Made by a program: the position numbers and the translations under genes. The notes beneath the pieces were generated by a model. The model made no database searches. It saw nothing but the letters and a program-made list of their open reading frames with translations, and had not been told where the DNA came from. Source: Acidobacteriaceae bacterium (GTDB taxonomy: Bacteria > Acidobacteriota > Terriglobia > Terriglobales > Acidobacteriaceae). From it: DNA of 64,000 bases. Positions 39,020 to 48,818 of this stretch are shown one piece after another; within the stretch, counting starts at the first letter, position 1; every line of letters begins with the position of its first letter. The stretch covers positions 10,506-74,505 of the forward strand of contig PKVW01000051.1 of the NCBI GenBank assembly GCA_003131585.1, in the 5' to 3' direction.

Positions 39020-41380
39020 GTGCGCTCATTGCTCCACCTCGGTATTCTCTGTGTCGCTCTTCCGCTCCTGGCGCAGAGCAACGCCGGAGAACTCCGCCTC
39101 AAAGTCACCGGCCCCGACGATCTCCCCCTCAAAGCCTCCGCCGAACTTTCTAGTGACGCCCTCCAGTTCCACCGCTCTTTCTCTACCGACGATTCCGGCC
39201 AGTTCATCGCCCGCAATCTTCCTTTCGGCCGCTACCGCCTCCAGGTCCAGCGCGAATCCTTCTCCCCGTTTGACAGCCTCATTGAAATCCATTCCGCGCT
39301 TCCCACCGAGTATGTCGTCAAGCTCAGCATCGCCGCTCTGAGCACCGCCGTAAACGTCACCGCCGGCGCCACACTCCTCGATCCCGAGCGCACCACCACC
39401 ATCAACCACCTCGACTCCAAAGCTATAGCGGATCGCCCCGCTTCGCTCCCCGGGCGTTCGCTCCCCGATCTCATCGACACCCAGCCCGGCTGGCTCTACG
39501 AAGGCAGCGCCGTCCTCCATCCCCGCGGCTCCGAATATCAAACTCAATTCGTCGTCGACGGCATCCCGCTCACCGACACGCGTTCGCCAGGCTTCGGCGG
39601 CGAAGTCGAAGCCGACGAAGTCGAGTCCCTGACCATTTATACCGCCGGCATTCCCGCCGAATATGGACGCAAGATGGGCGGCGTCGTCGAAGTCAACACT
39701 CTGCGCGACGCGCAGCCCGGTCTGCACGGCGAAGCCGTTTTTTCCGGCGGCAGCTTCGACACGGCCGGTGCCTTCGCCAGCGTCCAGGATTCCTGGGGAC
39801 GCAACACTCTCGGCGCCAGCGTATCCGGGAACATGACCGCCCGCTACCTTAATCCTGTCGTCCCCCAGAACTACACCAACCGCGGCACCACCGGTGACTT
39901 TTCCCTAAGCTATGAGCGCGACATCACCCCCGCGGACCGCCTGACGCTCAGCGTCCGCCACGAACTCTCGCGCTATGAAATTCCCAATCAGCAGCTTCAG
40001 CAGTTTCCGGAGCTTCGTAATCCTCCAACCGCCGCGCCTCAACTCCAGACCGCCGGCAACTTTGAGACTATGGGCATCGCTTCCTACCAGCACATCTTTT
40101 CGCCCAACGTTCTCGCCAATGTTCGCGGCATGGTGCGCGACAACTCCAACGATCTCAACTCCAACGACGGCTCCTGGCCCATCGCTGTGTTTTTGCACAA
40201 CGACTTCAAAGAGGAATACTTCAACGCCGCCATCTCCATCCATCACGGCCGCCACGAGTGGAAGGCCGGTCTCGAATCCGACAATCTCTTCCTTCACGAA
40301 AACTTCAGCGATATCATCACCGCCAATCCGAACGATCCCACAAATTATCCATTCGATCCCGGCACTCCCACCACCTTTGCCTTCACCGGGCGCCGCCCCG
40401 ATCTCGAACAATCGGCCTTCGTTCAGGATCTCATCCACCTCGGCAAATGGACCGTCAACGCCGGCCTGCGCTGGGACCACTACCAGCTCATCGTGAATCA
40501 AAACGCCGCCAGCCCGCGCTTTTCCGTCGCGCGTTATTGTCCCGCGGCGAATTTGATTATCCACGCCTCTTACGACCGCGTTTTTCAGACGCCGTCGTTC
40601 GAAAACATTCTTCTGGCCAGTTCACCCAACGTTATCGCGCTCAACTCCAACGTCCTCCGCCTGCCCGTCCAGCCTTCTCATGGCAATTACTTTGAAGTTG
40701 GCGCCACCAAGAGCTTTGTCAGTCAGTTCCGCTTCGACGCGAACTATTTTCGCCGCTACGTAAATAACTTCGCCGACGACGACCAAATCCTCAATACCGC
40801 CGTCAGCTTCCCCATAGCGTTCCGCAAAGCGATCATCTACGGCGCGGAAGGCAAGCTCGACCTTCCACATTGGAACCGCTTCTCCGGCTTTCTCAGCTAC
40901 TCCTACATCGTCGGAAATGCCTGGTTCCCGGTGACCGGAGGCCTTTTTGTCGGCGACGACGCCGTGAGCGCCACTACCCAACTCACTGGGCATTTCCCCG
41001 ACTCGCAGGATCAGCGTCATACCGCTCGCGCTCGCATTCGCTATCAGCTAACCTCGCGCCTATGGTTCGCCGCCGGCTCCGAATACGGCAGCGGCCTGCC
41101 TTTCGAGTTCACCGGAACCTACGATCAGGCTCTCGCCGAATACGGCCAGCAGGTAGTGGGCCGCATTAACTTCGCCGATGGACGCATCAAGCCCACTCTC
41201 TCTCTCGATGCCTCGGGCGGTGCCGAACTCTACAAGAAAGAAAAGCGTTCGCTGCGCCTGCAAGCCGACGCCGAAAACCTCAACAACCGCCTCGACGTCC
41301 TCGATTTCGCCGGCCTCTTCTCCGGCAGTGCCATCGCCCCTCCCAGAAGCTATTTCCTCCGCCTCGCCGCAACGTTTTAG
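39020..41380 (+). CDS. TonB-dependent receptor with N-terminal carboxypeptidase-regulatory-like domain
   Basis: 786 aa; signal peptide; LPDLIDTQPGWLYEGSAVLHPRGSEYQTQFVVDGIPLTDTRSPGFGGEVEADEVESLTIYTAGIPAEYGRKMGGVVEVNT; C-terminal aromatic residue F. Confidence 0.9.
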   Translation: MRSLLHLGILCVALPLLAQSNAGELRLKVTGPDDLPLKASAELSSDALQFHRSFSTDDSGQFIARNLPFGRYRLQVQRESFSPFDSLIEIHSALPTEYVVKLSIAALSTAVNVTAGATLLDPERTTTINHLDSKAIADRPASLPGRSLPDLIDTQPGWLYEGSAVLHPRGSEYQTQFVVDGIPLTDTRSPGFGGEVEADEVESLTIYTAGIPAEYGRKMGGVVEVNTLRDAQPGLHGEAVFSGGSFDTAGAFASVQDSWGRNTLGASVSGNMTARYLNPVVPQNYTNRGTTGDFSLSYERDITPADRLTLSVRHELSRYEIPNQQLQQFPELRNPPTAAPQLQTAGNFETMGIASYQHIFSPNVLANVRGMVRDNSNDLNSNDGSWPIAVFLHNDFKEEYFNAAISIHHGRHEWKAGLESDNLFLHENFSDIITANPNDPTNYPFDPGTPTTFAFTGRRPDLEQSAFVQDLIHLGKWTVNAGLRWDHYQLIVNQNAASPRFSVARYCPAANLIIHASYDRVFQTPSFENILLASSPNVIALNSNVLRLPVQPSHGNYFEVGATKSFVSQFRFDANYFRRYVNNFADDDQILNTAVSFPIAFRKAIIYGAEGKLDLPHWNRFSGFLSYSYIVGNAWFPVTGGLFVGDDAVSATTQLTGHFPDSQDQRHTARARIRYQLTSRLWFAAGSEYGSGLPFEFTGTYDQALAEYGQQVVGRINFADGRIKPTLSLDASGGAELYKKEKRSLRLQADAENLNNRLDVLDFAGLFSGSAIAPPRSYFLRLAATF

Positions 41381-41390
41381 AGGGGTTCAT

Positions 41391-41438
41391 GTGGGGACAG
41401 CCGCCCTCGGCTGTCCAGCCGGGCGCAGCCCGGCGCCG
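41391..41438. repeat. Double-hairpin REP-like repeat, intergenic copy
   Basis: tggggacagccg-ccct-cggctgtcc-a-gccgggc-gca-gcccggc; two perfect stems. Confidence 0.85.
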
Positions 41439-41528
41439 CTTATTCCGCGCCCAAAACAAAAGCGGAGCGCAAAACACGCTCCGCCTCGGCATACCGCGTT
41501 CATCCGTGCAAATCAGTGGCCAAGAAGT

Positions 41529-44500
41529 TCACACCACGAAATACTTCGCTCCCGGATGATGCACCACCAGCGCCGATGTACTCTGCTCCGGCTCCAGCAG
41601 AAATCCCGACGTCAGGCGCACGCCCACGTTCTCTTCCGGCTTCAACAGCACAAACAACTTCGTCTGATCCTCCAGATTCGGGCATGCCGGGTACCCAAAC
41701 GAATACCTCGACCCGCGGTATTTCTGATGAAACAAATCGCGAATCGCCGCTGCGTCCTCGCCCCCAATTCCCAACTCCTCCCGCATCTTCTTGTGATGCA
41801 GCTCCGCCAGCGCCTCCGCCGTCTCCACGCTCAGCCCGTGTAAATACAAATACTTCGTGTACTCTCCGCCCTCAAACAACTTCTGCGTTTCCACCGAAGC
41901 CTTTGCCCCAATCGTCACCAGCGAAAAGCCAATCACATCCATCTTTCCAGACGATTGTCCCGCAAAAAAGTCCGCAATACACAATCGGCGTCCTTCCCGC
42001 TGCCGCGGAAATGTGAACCGCAGCAATTCACGTCTGGGGACAGCCGCCCCCGCCTGTCCGGCCGAGCGCAAGCTTGGCTGCTCCACCTTTGGCTCGTATA
42101 CCACCACATCATTTCCATCGCTCTGGCATGGAAAATATCCCCAAACCACCTTCGCCTCAAACAAATCCGACTCCGCCACTTCCTCTTCCAGCTTCTTCTT
42201 GATCGGACGGAACTTCTCCTCCACCAGCCGGATATAGTCCGCCTGCGATGCCGTCTTCAATTGCCACTGATTCTTGAACAGCGCGGTCTCGTTGATATAC
42301 GGAAACACTTCCCGCACATCGTACCGCTTCGTTCGCACTCCCCAAAACGCGGGCTCCGGAATATTTGGCGCATCGCTCACCACCGCGCTCCGCTCCGCGA
42401 ACACCGGACCCGTCTCTTCATCCACCGCTGCCGCCTTGGCGTATTCCTTCACCGTCCGTCCATCGCGCAATCGCGTCTCCCGCGCTCCATCTTCCGTAAT
42501 CAAATCTTCCATCACGTGCAGCCCGGCAAACGCATCCTCCGCGTAGAACACCGCGTTCGCATATTCCCGCCGCAAGTCGTCTTCCACATACTTCCGCGTC
42601 AAAGCCGCTCCCCCGCAAATCACCGGAAACTCCAGCTTCTGCCGCTGCAGGTCCTGGATCACATACTTCATCTCCAGCGTCGACTTCACCAGCAACCCGC
42701 TCAGCCCAATCGCATCCGCCCCGTGCTCCTGCGCCGCGCTGATAATCTTGTCTCCCGGTTGCTTGATCCCCAGATTCACCACCTTGAATCCGTTATTCGA
42801 CAGAATGATGTCCACCAGATTCTTTCCAATGTCGTGTACGTCACCCTTCACCGTCGCCAGTACAATCGTGCCTTTCTGCGACCCGCCTTCCTTCTTCTCC
42901 ATCTTCGGCTCAAGATAAGCCACCGCCTGCTTCATGACCCCCGCCGAATCCAGCACCGAAGGCAGTTGCATCTTGCGCGCGCCAAACAAATCGCCGACCG
43001 TCTTCATTCCATCCAGCAGCACCGTATTGATCAGTTCCAGCGCCGAGTAAGTCCCCAGCGCCTCTTCCAGTAACTCTTCCAAAGACTTCTTATGCGCGCC
43101 CTCGCCCACCGATTTCTCGCCGTTGATGATGGCAAACTTCAGCTTGTCCTCGACCGACAGCGTATCCACATGCGCGGTCGTGGACGCGGCCGGCTTGCCC
43201 TTCAGCCCGGCGAAGTGGTTCATGTATTTCTGCAGCGGATCGCCGTCGGATTCGTCGCGGAAAATCAGCTTCCGCGCCAGATCCACTTCTTCCTGCGGAA
43301 TCTTGTATAGCGGATAGATCTTCGTATAGTTCACGATGGCCATATCCAGCCCATGGTCCACCGCCTCGTGCATGAACACCGAGTTCAACACCCGCCTCGG
43401 GTACGCATCCAGCCCAAACGAAATATTGCTCACCCCCAGAATCGTCTTCACGTTGGGCAGTTCTTTCTTGATTCGCTTCACCGCATTCAGCGTCTCTATC
43501 CCCGCACTCCGGTACTCATCCTGCCCGGTCGAAATCGGCAACGTGAGCGCGTCAAAAATCAGATCCGTCCCATCGAGCCCGTACTTCTTCGTCGCCAGAT
43601 CGAAAATCCGATGCGCGATCGCCGCCTTCTTCTCCGCCGTTAGCGCCATTCCGTCTTCGTCAATCGTCAGCGCAATCACCGCAGCCCCGTAACGCTTTGC
43701 CATCGGCAGCACCAGCGACGTGCGCTTCTCTCCGTCCTCCAGATTGATCGAGTTGATGATCGCCCGCCCTGGAATTCTCTTCAGCGCCTCTTCCACCACA
43801 TCGGCCTCGGTCGAATCTACCAGGATCGGCGCCGGAACCCGGGTTGCGATCCTTTCCAGAATCGTCGAGATGTACCCCTTCTCATCCTCGCCCACAATCG
43901 CGCAGCACAGGTCGAGCATGTGCGATCCGTCGTTCACCAGTTTCTTAGCCAGCGCCAGAATGTCGTCGTATTTCTTCCCTTGCACCAGATTTCGGAAGTG
44001 CTCCACCCTCGTCGTCGTATTCATTTCTTCGGCGACGATCAGAGGTTTTGGCTCCAGATCGAGTGGAACGGAGGTATAGGCGCTCGATGCCGCGCCGACT
44101 CTCTTCGCTTCGCGCTTCGCCGGCTCCACTCCCCAAACCGCATCTACCACCGCTTTCAAATGCGCGGGGGTTGTTCCGCAGCATCCGCCCACAATCCGCA
44201 CGCCATAATCCACGACGAAATGCTTGTGATACTCCGCCAGTTCCTGCGGCGTCAGCTTGTAGACCGCGTGCCCGCCTTCGTTGTGCGGCAGCCCCGCGTT
44301 GGGTAGAACCGATACTTCCTTCGTCGAATTCAGCGCCAGATAGCGGACCGCATCGTTCATCTCCTTCGGCCCGGTAGCGCAGTTCAGTCCCAGGATCTCC
44401 ACCTCAAACGGCTCCAGCGCCGTCAGCGCCGCGCCAATCTCCGTGCCCAGCAGCATCAAGCCGGTTTCCTGCAACGTCACCTGCACCGTGACTGGCAGGC

Positions 44501-45044
44501 GCTTGCCTGCCTTCCGCATCGCCTCCAGCACCCCCACCGTAGCGACCTTCGCCTGCAATAGATCCTGGCAGGTCTCGATCAGCAGAACGTCCACCCCGCC
44601 CTCGATCAGCGCCGCTGCCTGCTCCTCGTATGCCGCCGCCATCGCGTCAAAGCTGATGTGTCCCAGCGACGGCAACTTCGTAGTCGGCCCCATCGACCCT
44701 GCCACAAACCGTGGACGATCCTTGGTTGAGAACTGCGCCGCTACTTCCTTCGCGAGCCGCGCAGCCGCGACGTTGATCTCGTGCACCCGGTCCGGCAGCT
44801 CAAACTCCGTCAGCACAATACGCGATCCGCCAAACGTGTTCGTCTCCACGATGTCGCAGCCCACCCGAAAGAAATCAGCGTGGATATCCCGAATGATGTC
44901 GGGACGGCTCAGCACCAGCACTTCGCTGCAATTCTCCTTACCCCAGTAATCGTCCAAAGTAGGGTTTCGCGCCTGAATGTTCGTCCCCATCGCGCCGTCA
45001 TAAACAACCACGCGCTCTTTCACGGTTTGTAAGAAATCACTCAT
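41529..45044 (-). CDS. metH: Cobalamin-dependent methionine synthase MetH
   Basis: MSDFLQTVKERVVVYDGAMGTNIQARNPTLDDYWGKENCSEVLVLSRPDIIRDIHADFF; VGGCCGTTPAHL; B12 motif VKGDVHDIGKNLV; activation domain GYPACPNLEDQTKLF. Confidence 0.97.
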   Translation of the reverse strand: MSDFLQTVKERVVVYDGAMGTNIQARNPTLDDYWGKENCSEVLVLSRPDIIRDIHADFFRVGCDIVETNTFGGSRIVLTEFELPDRVHEINVAAARLAKEVAAQFSTKDRPRFVAGSMGPTTKLPSLGHISFDAMAAAYEEQAAALIEGGVDVLLIETCQDLLQAKVATVGVLEAMRKAGKRLPVTVQVTLQETGLMLLGTEIGAALTALEPFEVEILGLNCATGPKEMNDAVRYLALNSTKEVSVLPNAGLPHNEGGHAVYKLTPQELAEYHKHFVVDYGVRIVGGCCGTTPAHLKAVVDAVWGVEPAKREAKRVGAASSAYTSVPLDLEPKPLIVAEEMNTTTRVEHFRNLVQGKKYDDILALAKKLVNDGSHMLDLCCAIVGEDEKGYISTILERIATRVPAPILVDSTEADVVEEALKRIPGRAIINSINLEDGEKRTSLVLPMAKRYGAAVIALTIDEDGMALTAEKKAAIAHRIFDLATKKYGLDGTDLIFDALTLPISTGQDEYRSAGIETLNAVKRIKKELPNVKTILGVSNISFGLDAYPRRVLNSVFMHEAVDHGLDMAIVNYTKIYPLYKIPQEEVDLARKLIFRDESDGDPLQKYMNHFAGLKGKPAASTTAHVDTLSVEDKLKFAIINGEKSVGEGAHKKSLEELLEEALGTYSALELINTVLLDGMKTVGDLFGARKMQLPSVLDSAGVMKQAVAYLEPKMEKKEGGSQKGTIVLATVKGDVHDIGKNLVDIILSNNGFKVVNLGIKQPGDKIISAAQEHGADAIGLSGLLVKSTLEMKYVIQDLQRQKLEFPVICGGAALTRKYVEDDLRREYANAVFYAEDAFAGLHVMEDLITEDGARETRLRDGRTVKEYAKAAAVDEETGPVFAERSAVVSDAPNIPEPAFWGVRTKRYDVREVFPYINETALFKNQWQLKTASQADYIRLVEEKFRPIKKKLEEEVAESDLFEAKVVWGYFPCQSDGNDVVVYEPKVEQPSLRSAGQAGAAVPRRELLRFTFPRQREGRRLCIADFFAGQSSGKMDVIGFSLVTIGAKASVETQKLFEGGEYTKYLYLHGLSVETAEALAELHHKKMREELGIGGEDAAAIRDLFHQKYRGSRYSFGYPACPNLEDQTKLFVLLKPEENVGVRLTSGFLLEPEQSTSALVVHHPGAKYFVV
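42032..42079. repeat. Double-hairpin REP-like repeat copy inside metH coding sequence
   Basis: tggggacagccgcccccgcctgtccggccgagcgcaagcttggctg matches 41391-41438; encodes PSLRSAGQAGAAVPRR in frame. Confidence 0.85.
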
Positions 45045-45158
45045 TGCTGAATTCTTAGCTCCTAAGCCCTTAGCTCGATCCCTGCGCATCCCCGCAAATC
45101 CGTGGTTAAGAAGTTCTTTGCCTTTCGGTACTCGCAACTCCGTACTCGCCATGCACAA

Positions 45159-45182
45159 ACGCCGGCCCTCGAGGACCGGCGT
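45159..45182 (-). terminator. Likely terminator hairpin downstream of nuoI
   Basis: Minus strand acgccgg-tcctcgaggg-ccggcgt followed by ttgtg. Confidence 0.5.
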
Positions 45183-45230
45183 GTCATCTGCTCGAACTCA
45201 CGACTGCATGAACTCAAGATGTTTCGAACT

Positions 45231-45761
45231 TTAACTCCCCGCCACCATCTGCGCCGGAGCGCCGCCATCCACGTCGGCCTGGTTAAATACGACGCCGTCT
45301 CCCATGTGCGCCGGCCGGGGAGCCAGCATCTGCTCTTTGCGGTAAACCAGATTGCTCGCGTTGAACGTCGCCAGCTCAAACCCATGCCCATGCGTAATCG
45401 CGTCGGTCGGGCAAGCCTCCACGCAATACCCGCAAAAGATACATCGATTGTAGTCGATGTTGTAGACTTTGGCGTAGCGCTCTGCGCCGCTTACGCGCCG
45501 TTCGGCGGTGTTGTCGGCGGCTTCGATGTAGATGCAATTCGAGGGGCAGTTGGCGGCGCAGAGGAAGCAGGCGACGCATTTTTCCAGTCCGTTTTCGTCG
45601 CGCTGCAGCACATGGGCGCCGCGGAAGCGGGCTTCGAAGCGCGCTCCTTTCAGCGGACCTTCGCCATCGGGATAATTTTCCACCGTGGTGGGCTGGAACA
45701 TCTCCATGAAGGTGATGCTCATGCCCTTGGCGATGGCGGCGATGTTTTTCAGGACCGGCAT
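45231..45761 (-). CDS. nuoI: NADH-quinone oxidoreductase subunit I
   Basis: Two 4Fe-4S motifs CVACFLCAANCPSNCIYI and CIFCGYCVEACPTDAI; NuoI spacing. Confidence 0.93.
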   Translation of the reverse strand: MPVLKNIAAIAKGMSITFMEMFQPTTVENYPDGEGPLKGARFEARFRGAHVLQRDENGLEKCVACFLCAANCPSNCIYIEAADNTAERRVSGAERYAKVYNIDYNRCIFCGYCVEACPTDAITHGHGFELATFNASNLVYRKEQMLAPRPAHMGDGVVFNQADVDGGAPAQMVAGS

Positions 45762-45893
45762 ACTTTCTTAGTATACCAATGTGGGAGAGCCTCAGCGCGG
45801 GATCTGCCAGCGAAAGCGAGCGCGGAGGGATGGGCCCCCCCGAACCATAAAATTCTGGGGAGCAATCTACTCCGCGCTCGCTTGGCCCTTCAA

Positions 45894-46445
45894 CTACGCG
45901 ACACGCCTTGCCGTCTTCCGATCCGGTCTGGATTGGTCATGCTTTTTCTGGTGGCTTTCTTGGTTGGCTTGCGTATTGATCTGTTTTGCGAGTTCGGTTA
46001 ATTTTTCGTCGGTGTCCTTTTCTTCTTCAAGAGTCTCTTCCAGCAGAGAGGCGTGTTCCGTTTCGCCGAGAACTCTGGCGAACTCGCAGACCGCCCCGTA
46101 CGCCGCAATCTCGTAATGTTCCACTCGCCGTGCTGCGCCGATCAGGGCCGCGTCCAATACCGCGTCGGTAAAGTCTTCTTCCATGACCTCGGACCCTTCC
46201 TTAACCAAACCCTCCATGCCCACACACTTCTTGCCCTTTGGGCCCTCATCCAGGGATCGGAAGATCCTTTCAAGGCGTTGAACGTGACCTTTGGTTTGTT
46301 CCAAGTGCAGTTCGAAGCCTTTTCGCAGCTCCCGGGCAGAGGCGGCTTTGGCCATCTTCGGAAGTGCTTTGACCAATTGATTCTCGGCGCTATACAAGTC
46401 TTTCAATGCGCCGACATAGAGTTTTTTCAAGTTATCGTTTGGCAT
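45894..46445 (-). CDS. DUF892/YciF-like ferritin-like protein
   Basis: LYVGALKDLYSAENQLVKALPKMAKAASARELRKGFELHLEQTKGHVQRLERIF. Confidence 0.92.
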   Translation of the reverse strand: MPNDNLKKLYVGALKDLYSAENQLVKALPKMAKAASARELRKGFELHLEQTKGHVQRLERIFRSLDEGPKGKKCVGMEGLVKEGSEVMEEDFTDAVLDAALIGAARRVEHYEIAAYGAVCEFARVLGETEHASLLEETLEEEKDTDEKLTELAKQINTQANQESHQKKHDQSRPDRKTARRVA

Positions 46446-46551
46446 GTTTCCTCCATAAAATGAATTGAGTTCCGTTTAGTTCCGCACAAAATGAAAGATC
46501 CTGACCCCTCGGCACGCTCTTAAATTCTTCTTGGCGAGAATCTCTTCCAGC

Positions 46552-46800
46552 TCATGTTCGACCGGCGGCCTTCTTTCGCACCTTGGTTCCGGACGTTTTT
46601 CTCGTCCTCTTTTTTCCTTTCAACCGCTTTTTCGGTCGAGGAGCACTTTTTTTCTTTGCTTGACGACTGCTGCGCTGTACCCCTTCCGGGGCGGTGGGTA
46701 TCATTCCTTGAGCGGTCTTCACAACGGAGCCTACAGCGGAGCCAACACCTTTGGCGATAGTGGTGATCAAGCTGTCGTTGTTCGAACGTTTTCTTGGCAT
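46552..46800 (-). CDS. Small Lys/Arg-rich (histone H1 tail-like) protein
   Basis: 82 aa; ...RQAKKKSAPRPKKRLKGKKRTRKTSGTKVRKKAAGRT. Confidence 0.6.
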   Translation of the reverse strand: MPRKRSNNDSLITTIAKGVGSAVGSVVKTAQGMIPTAPEGVQRSSRQAKKKSAPRPKKRLKGKKRTRKTSGTKVRKKAAGRT

Positions 46801-46855
46801 GAGTTCTCCTTAGCTTGCGAGCGACCTCTCACAAAGGAACCGGTTTGAGAGTCTC

Positions 46856-47110
46856 TTAACCTGAGGCTTCGGACGTTCGGTAGGCCTCTTTGCCTGCGTC
46901 GATGGCTTCCGCGACGTTTTCTTTCCCTCTGTTAGCCAAATCCTTGACCTGAGCGCGAACTTTCTTACCGGCGGATGTGACCTGGTCCAGTCCACCCCTG
47001 GGTTTGCCGGCGACTAGTTCCTGAGTGTCTTTGCCCGACTGCGGGGCAACCATTAAAGCAGCAACTGCGCCAACACCCAATCCAGCTAGAAATGCCCATT
47101 CTGTTCTCAT
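46856..47110 (-). CDS. YtxH-domain-like protein
   Basis: MRTEWAFLAGLGVGAVAALMVAPQSGKDTQEL... followed by amphipathic Lys-rich helix. Confidence 0.75.
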   Translation of the reverse strand: MRTEWAFLAGLGVGAVAALMVAPQSGKDTQELVAGKPRGGLDQVTSAGKKVRAQVKDLANRGKENVAEAIDAGKEAYRTSEASG

Positions 47111-47289
47111 TGTCAAACCCTCCTTAGATTCGTAAAGGGCGGAGCCTCAGCCCAGCCTCGGCAGCGCAACCCGAGCCACATTTCAGACGCGCGGCCCGGC
47201 AGCACCAATTGTGAGAAAGACAACTCCCCAGGATCGCCGGCGGCGGTTGCCACCGGCGACAAAGTTCGGAATCATTACTTGCACCCAGC

Positions 47290-48372
47290 CTAGGCAGCTT
47301 TGCGTGTTTCTTCCTCGTTACTCTTGCTTTGGTCGGAGCTCGCATCACGGGTAAAAGAAAGATTTGGGGCGTCCGCCCGCTCCAAATTCTTGCGTTTTCT
47401 CCACCTGCTGAGAAAAGGGAACATTGTGCCAATGACGAGTACCAGCACGCCAAACGCAATCAAGAGCCACAAGGACCAGCCCCTGGAAGTCGCAGTGGGT
47501 GTAGTGGCGACTGCAGCAGGTGTGGTGGCAGCCTCCGAGGATGTGCTGGCAATCGTAGCGGGTGTGGTGGAGGCTGCAACGGGTGTGCTGACAGGCTCCG
47601 AGGACGGACTGGCACTCACAACGGGTGTAGTGCTGGCTGTGGCGGGTGTTTCTGACCGTCTCCGAGGACGTGCCGCAGGTGTGCCGGGAGTCTCCGCGGG
47701 CATGCTGACCATCGCGGCGGGGGCAGTTGCCTCCGCGGCGGGTATGGCAGCAGTCTCCGCAGGTGAAGTAGCGGCCGCAGCGGGTGTGACGACAGTCTCT
47801 ACGGGCGGAGCAACCTCTGCAGCGGGTGTGACAACAGTCTCTGCAGGGGGGGTGACAATCGCAGCGGGTGCAGCGGCGGCCGCAGCGGGTGTGCCGGCGG
47901 TTTCAGCAGGTGCCGGGACAATCGCAGCGGGTGCGGCGGCAGTTTCCGCTGGCGTGGTGACAATCGCAGCCGGTGCAGCAGCGGCCGCAATAGGTATGCT
48001 GGCAGTTTCCAGAGGCGTGCTGACTGTCGCAGTAGACGCAGCGGCGGCCGCGGCGCAGTGTTCGGAGATCATGTTCAGTTCGGTGACGGCAAAGCTGTTA
48101 TCGGCAGCGGCGGAACTCACTCCGCTTGCTCTGTGCCCGATGAGGGTTACCTCATGGCTGAGATGTTGCTTGAGATCGACACTGCTGGTAGTGATCTTGA
48201 AAATGTGGCCGGTGTTGTCTTCCACAACTGTGTAGTTACCGTCAGAACCACCCAGGCAACCCTTAATGTTGGTCTGGTCTGTATTCATATTGCTGCTCGC
48301 CGCGGGAGTCTGTGCAAACCCCAGCGCGACCAGCACGGCCGGTAGAACGATCAAAAGGAATGCTCTCTTCAT
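47290..48372 (-). CDS. Secreted/anchored protein: signal peptide, small Cys-containing domain, long Ala/Pro/Thr-rich repeat stalk, C-terminal TM and basic tail
   Basis: MKRAFLLIVLPAVLVALGFAQTPAAS; GCLGGSDGNYTVVEDNTGHIFKIT; repeats TPAETxxxPAAxVxxPA; TM WLLIAFGVLVLVIGTMF-PFLSRWRKRK. Confidence 0.75.
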   Translation of the reverse strand: MKRAFLLIVLPAVLVALGFAQTPAASSNMNTDQTNIKGCLGGSDGNYTVVEDNTGHIFKITTSSVDLKQHLSHEVTLIGHRASGVSSAAADNSFAVTELNMISEHCAAAAAASTATVSTPLETASIPIAAAAAPAAIVTTPAETAAAPAAIVPAPAETAGTPAAAAAAPAAIVTPPAETVVTPAAEVAPPVETVVTPAAAATSPAETAAIPAAEATAPAAMVSMPAETPGTPAARPRRRSETPATASTTPVVSASPSSEPVSTPVAASTTPATIASTSSEAATTPAAVATTPTATSRGWSLWLLIAFGVLVLVIGTMFPFLSRWRKRKNLERADAPNLSFTRDASSDQSKSNEEETRKAA

Positions 48373-48726
48373 GGAATCCTCCGAAGATTCTCGCCTTGCG
48401 GCGATGTGACATTTCGCTTGGGATTTAAATTCTGCTTCCGATTCTGATGTCGAACCCTCGGGGCTTTCGGGCTCCGGCCTGAGAACTTGGAGCATCCAGG
48501 TGAAACCACCCAATCCTATTCGGTAAAAATCTGACCGTCTGTTCCAAACCGCTCACATTCAGGTCTGCTCACATTTAAATATAAAGGGAGCCGAACCAGA
48601 CCTCGATTAGAATCTGCCCGATGAGTCTGAGACTCGCGGAGCATCTCTCGTTGGGGCCCGATCCCCTCGACTAAGCTCGGGGCAGGCTCTTTGCAAAACG
48701 CGCAAAAGATGGGCACCCTCTTTTAA

Positions 48727-48818
48727 GATGGAATGTAAGTTTTAAGTTAAGCGATGGAATGTAAGTTAGTGATGGAATGTAACTTTAAGATGGAATGTAA
48801 GCTAAGATGGAATTTAAG
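48727..48818. repeat. Five direct copies of 13-bp motif GATGGAATGTAAG
   Basis: Copies at 48727, 48753, 48771, 48789 and 48806; spacing 26, 18, 18, 17 bp. Confidence 0.9.

Noticed and set aside
45045-45158. Upstream extension of metH to 45158
   Set aside because: Conserved MetH begins at MSDFLQTVKERVVVYDGAMGTN; the extra 38 aa run through a dispersed repeat
47480-48060. Repeats considered as CRISPR
   Set aside because: In-frame degenerate amino-acid repeats with no unique spacers
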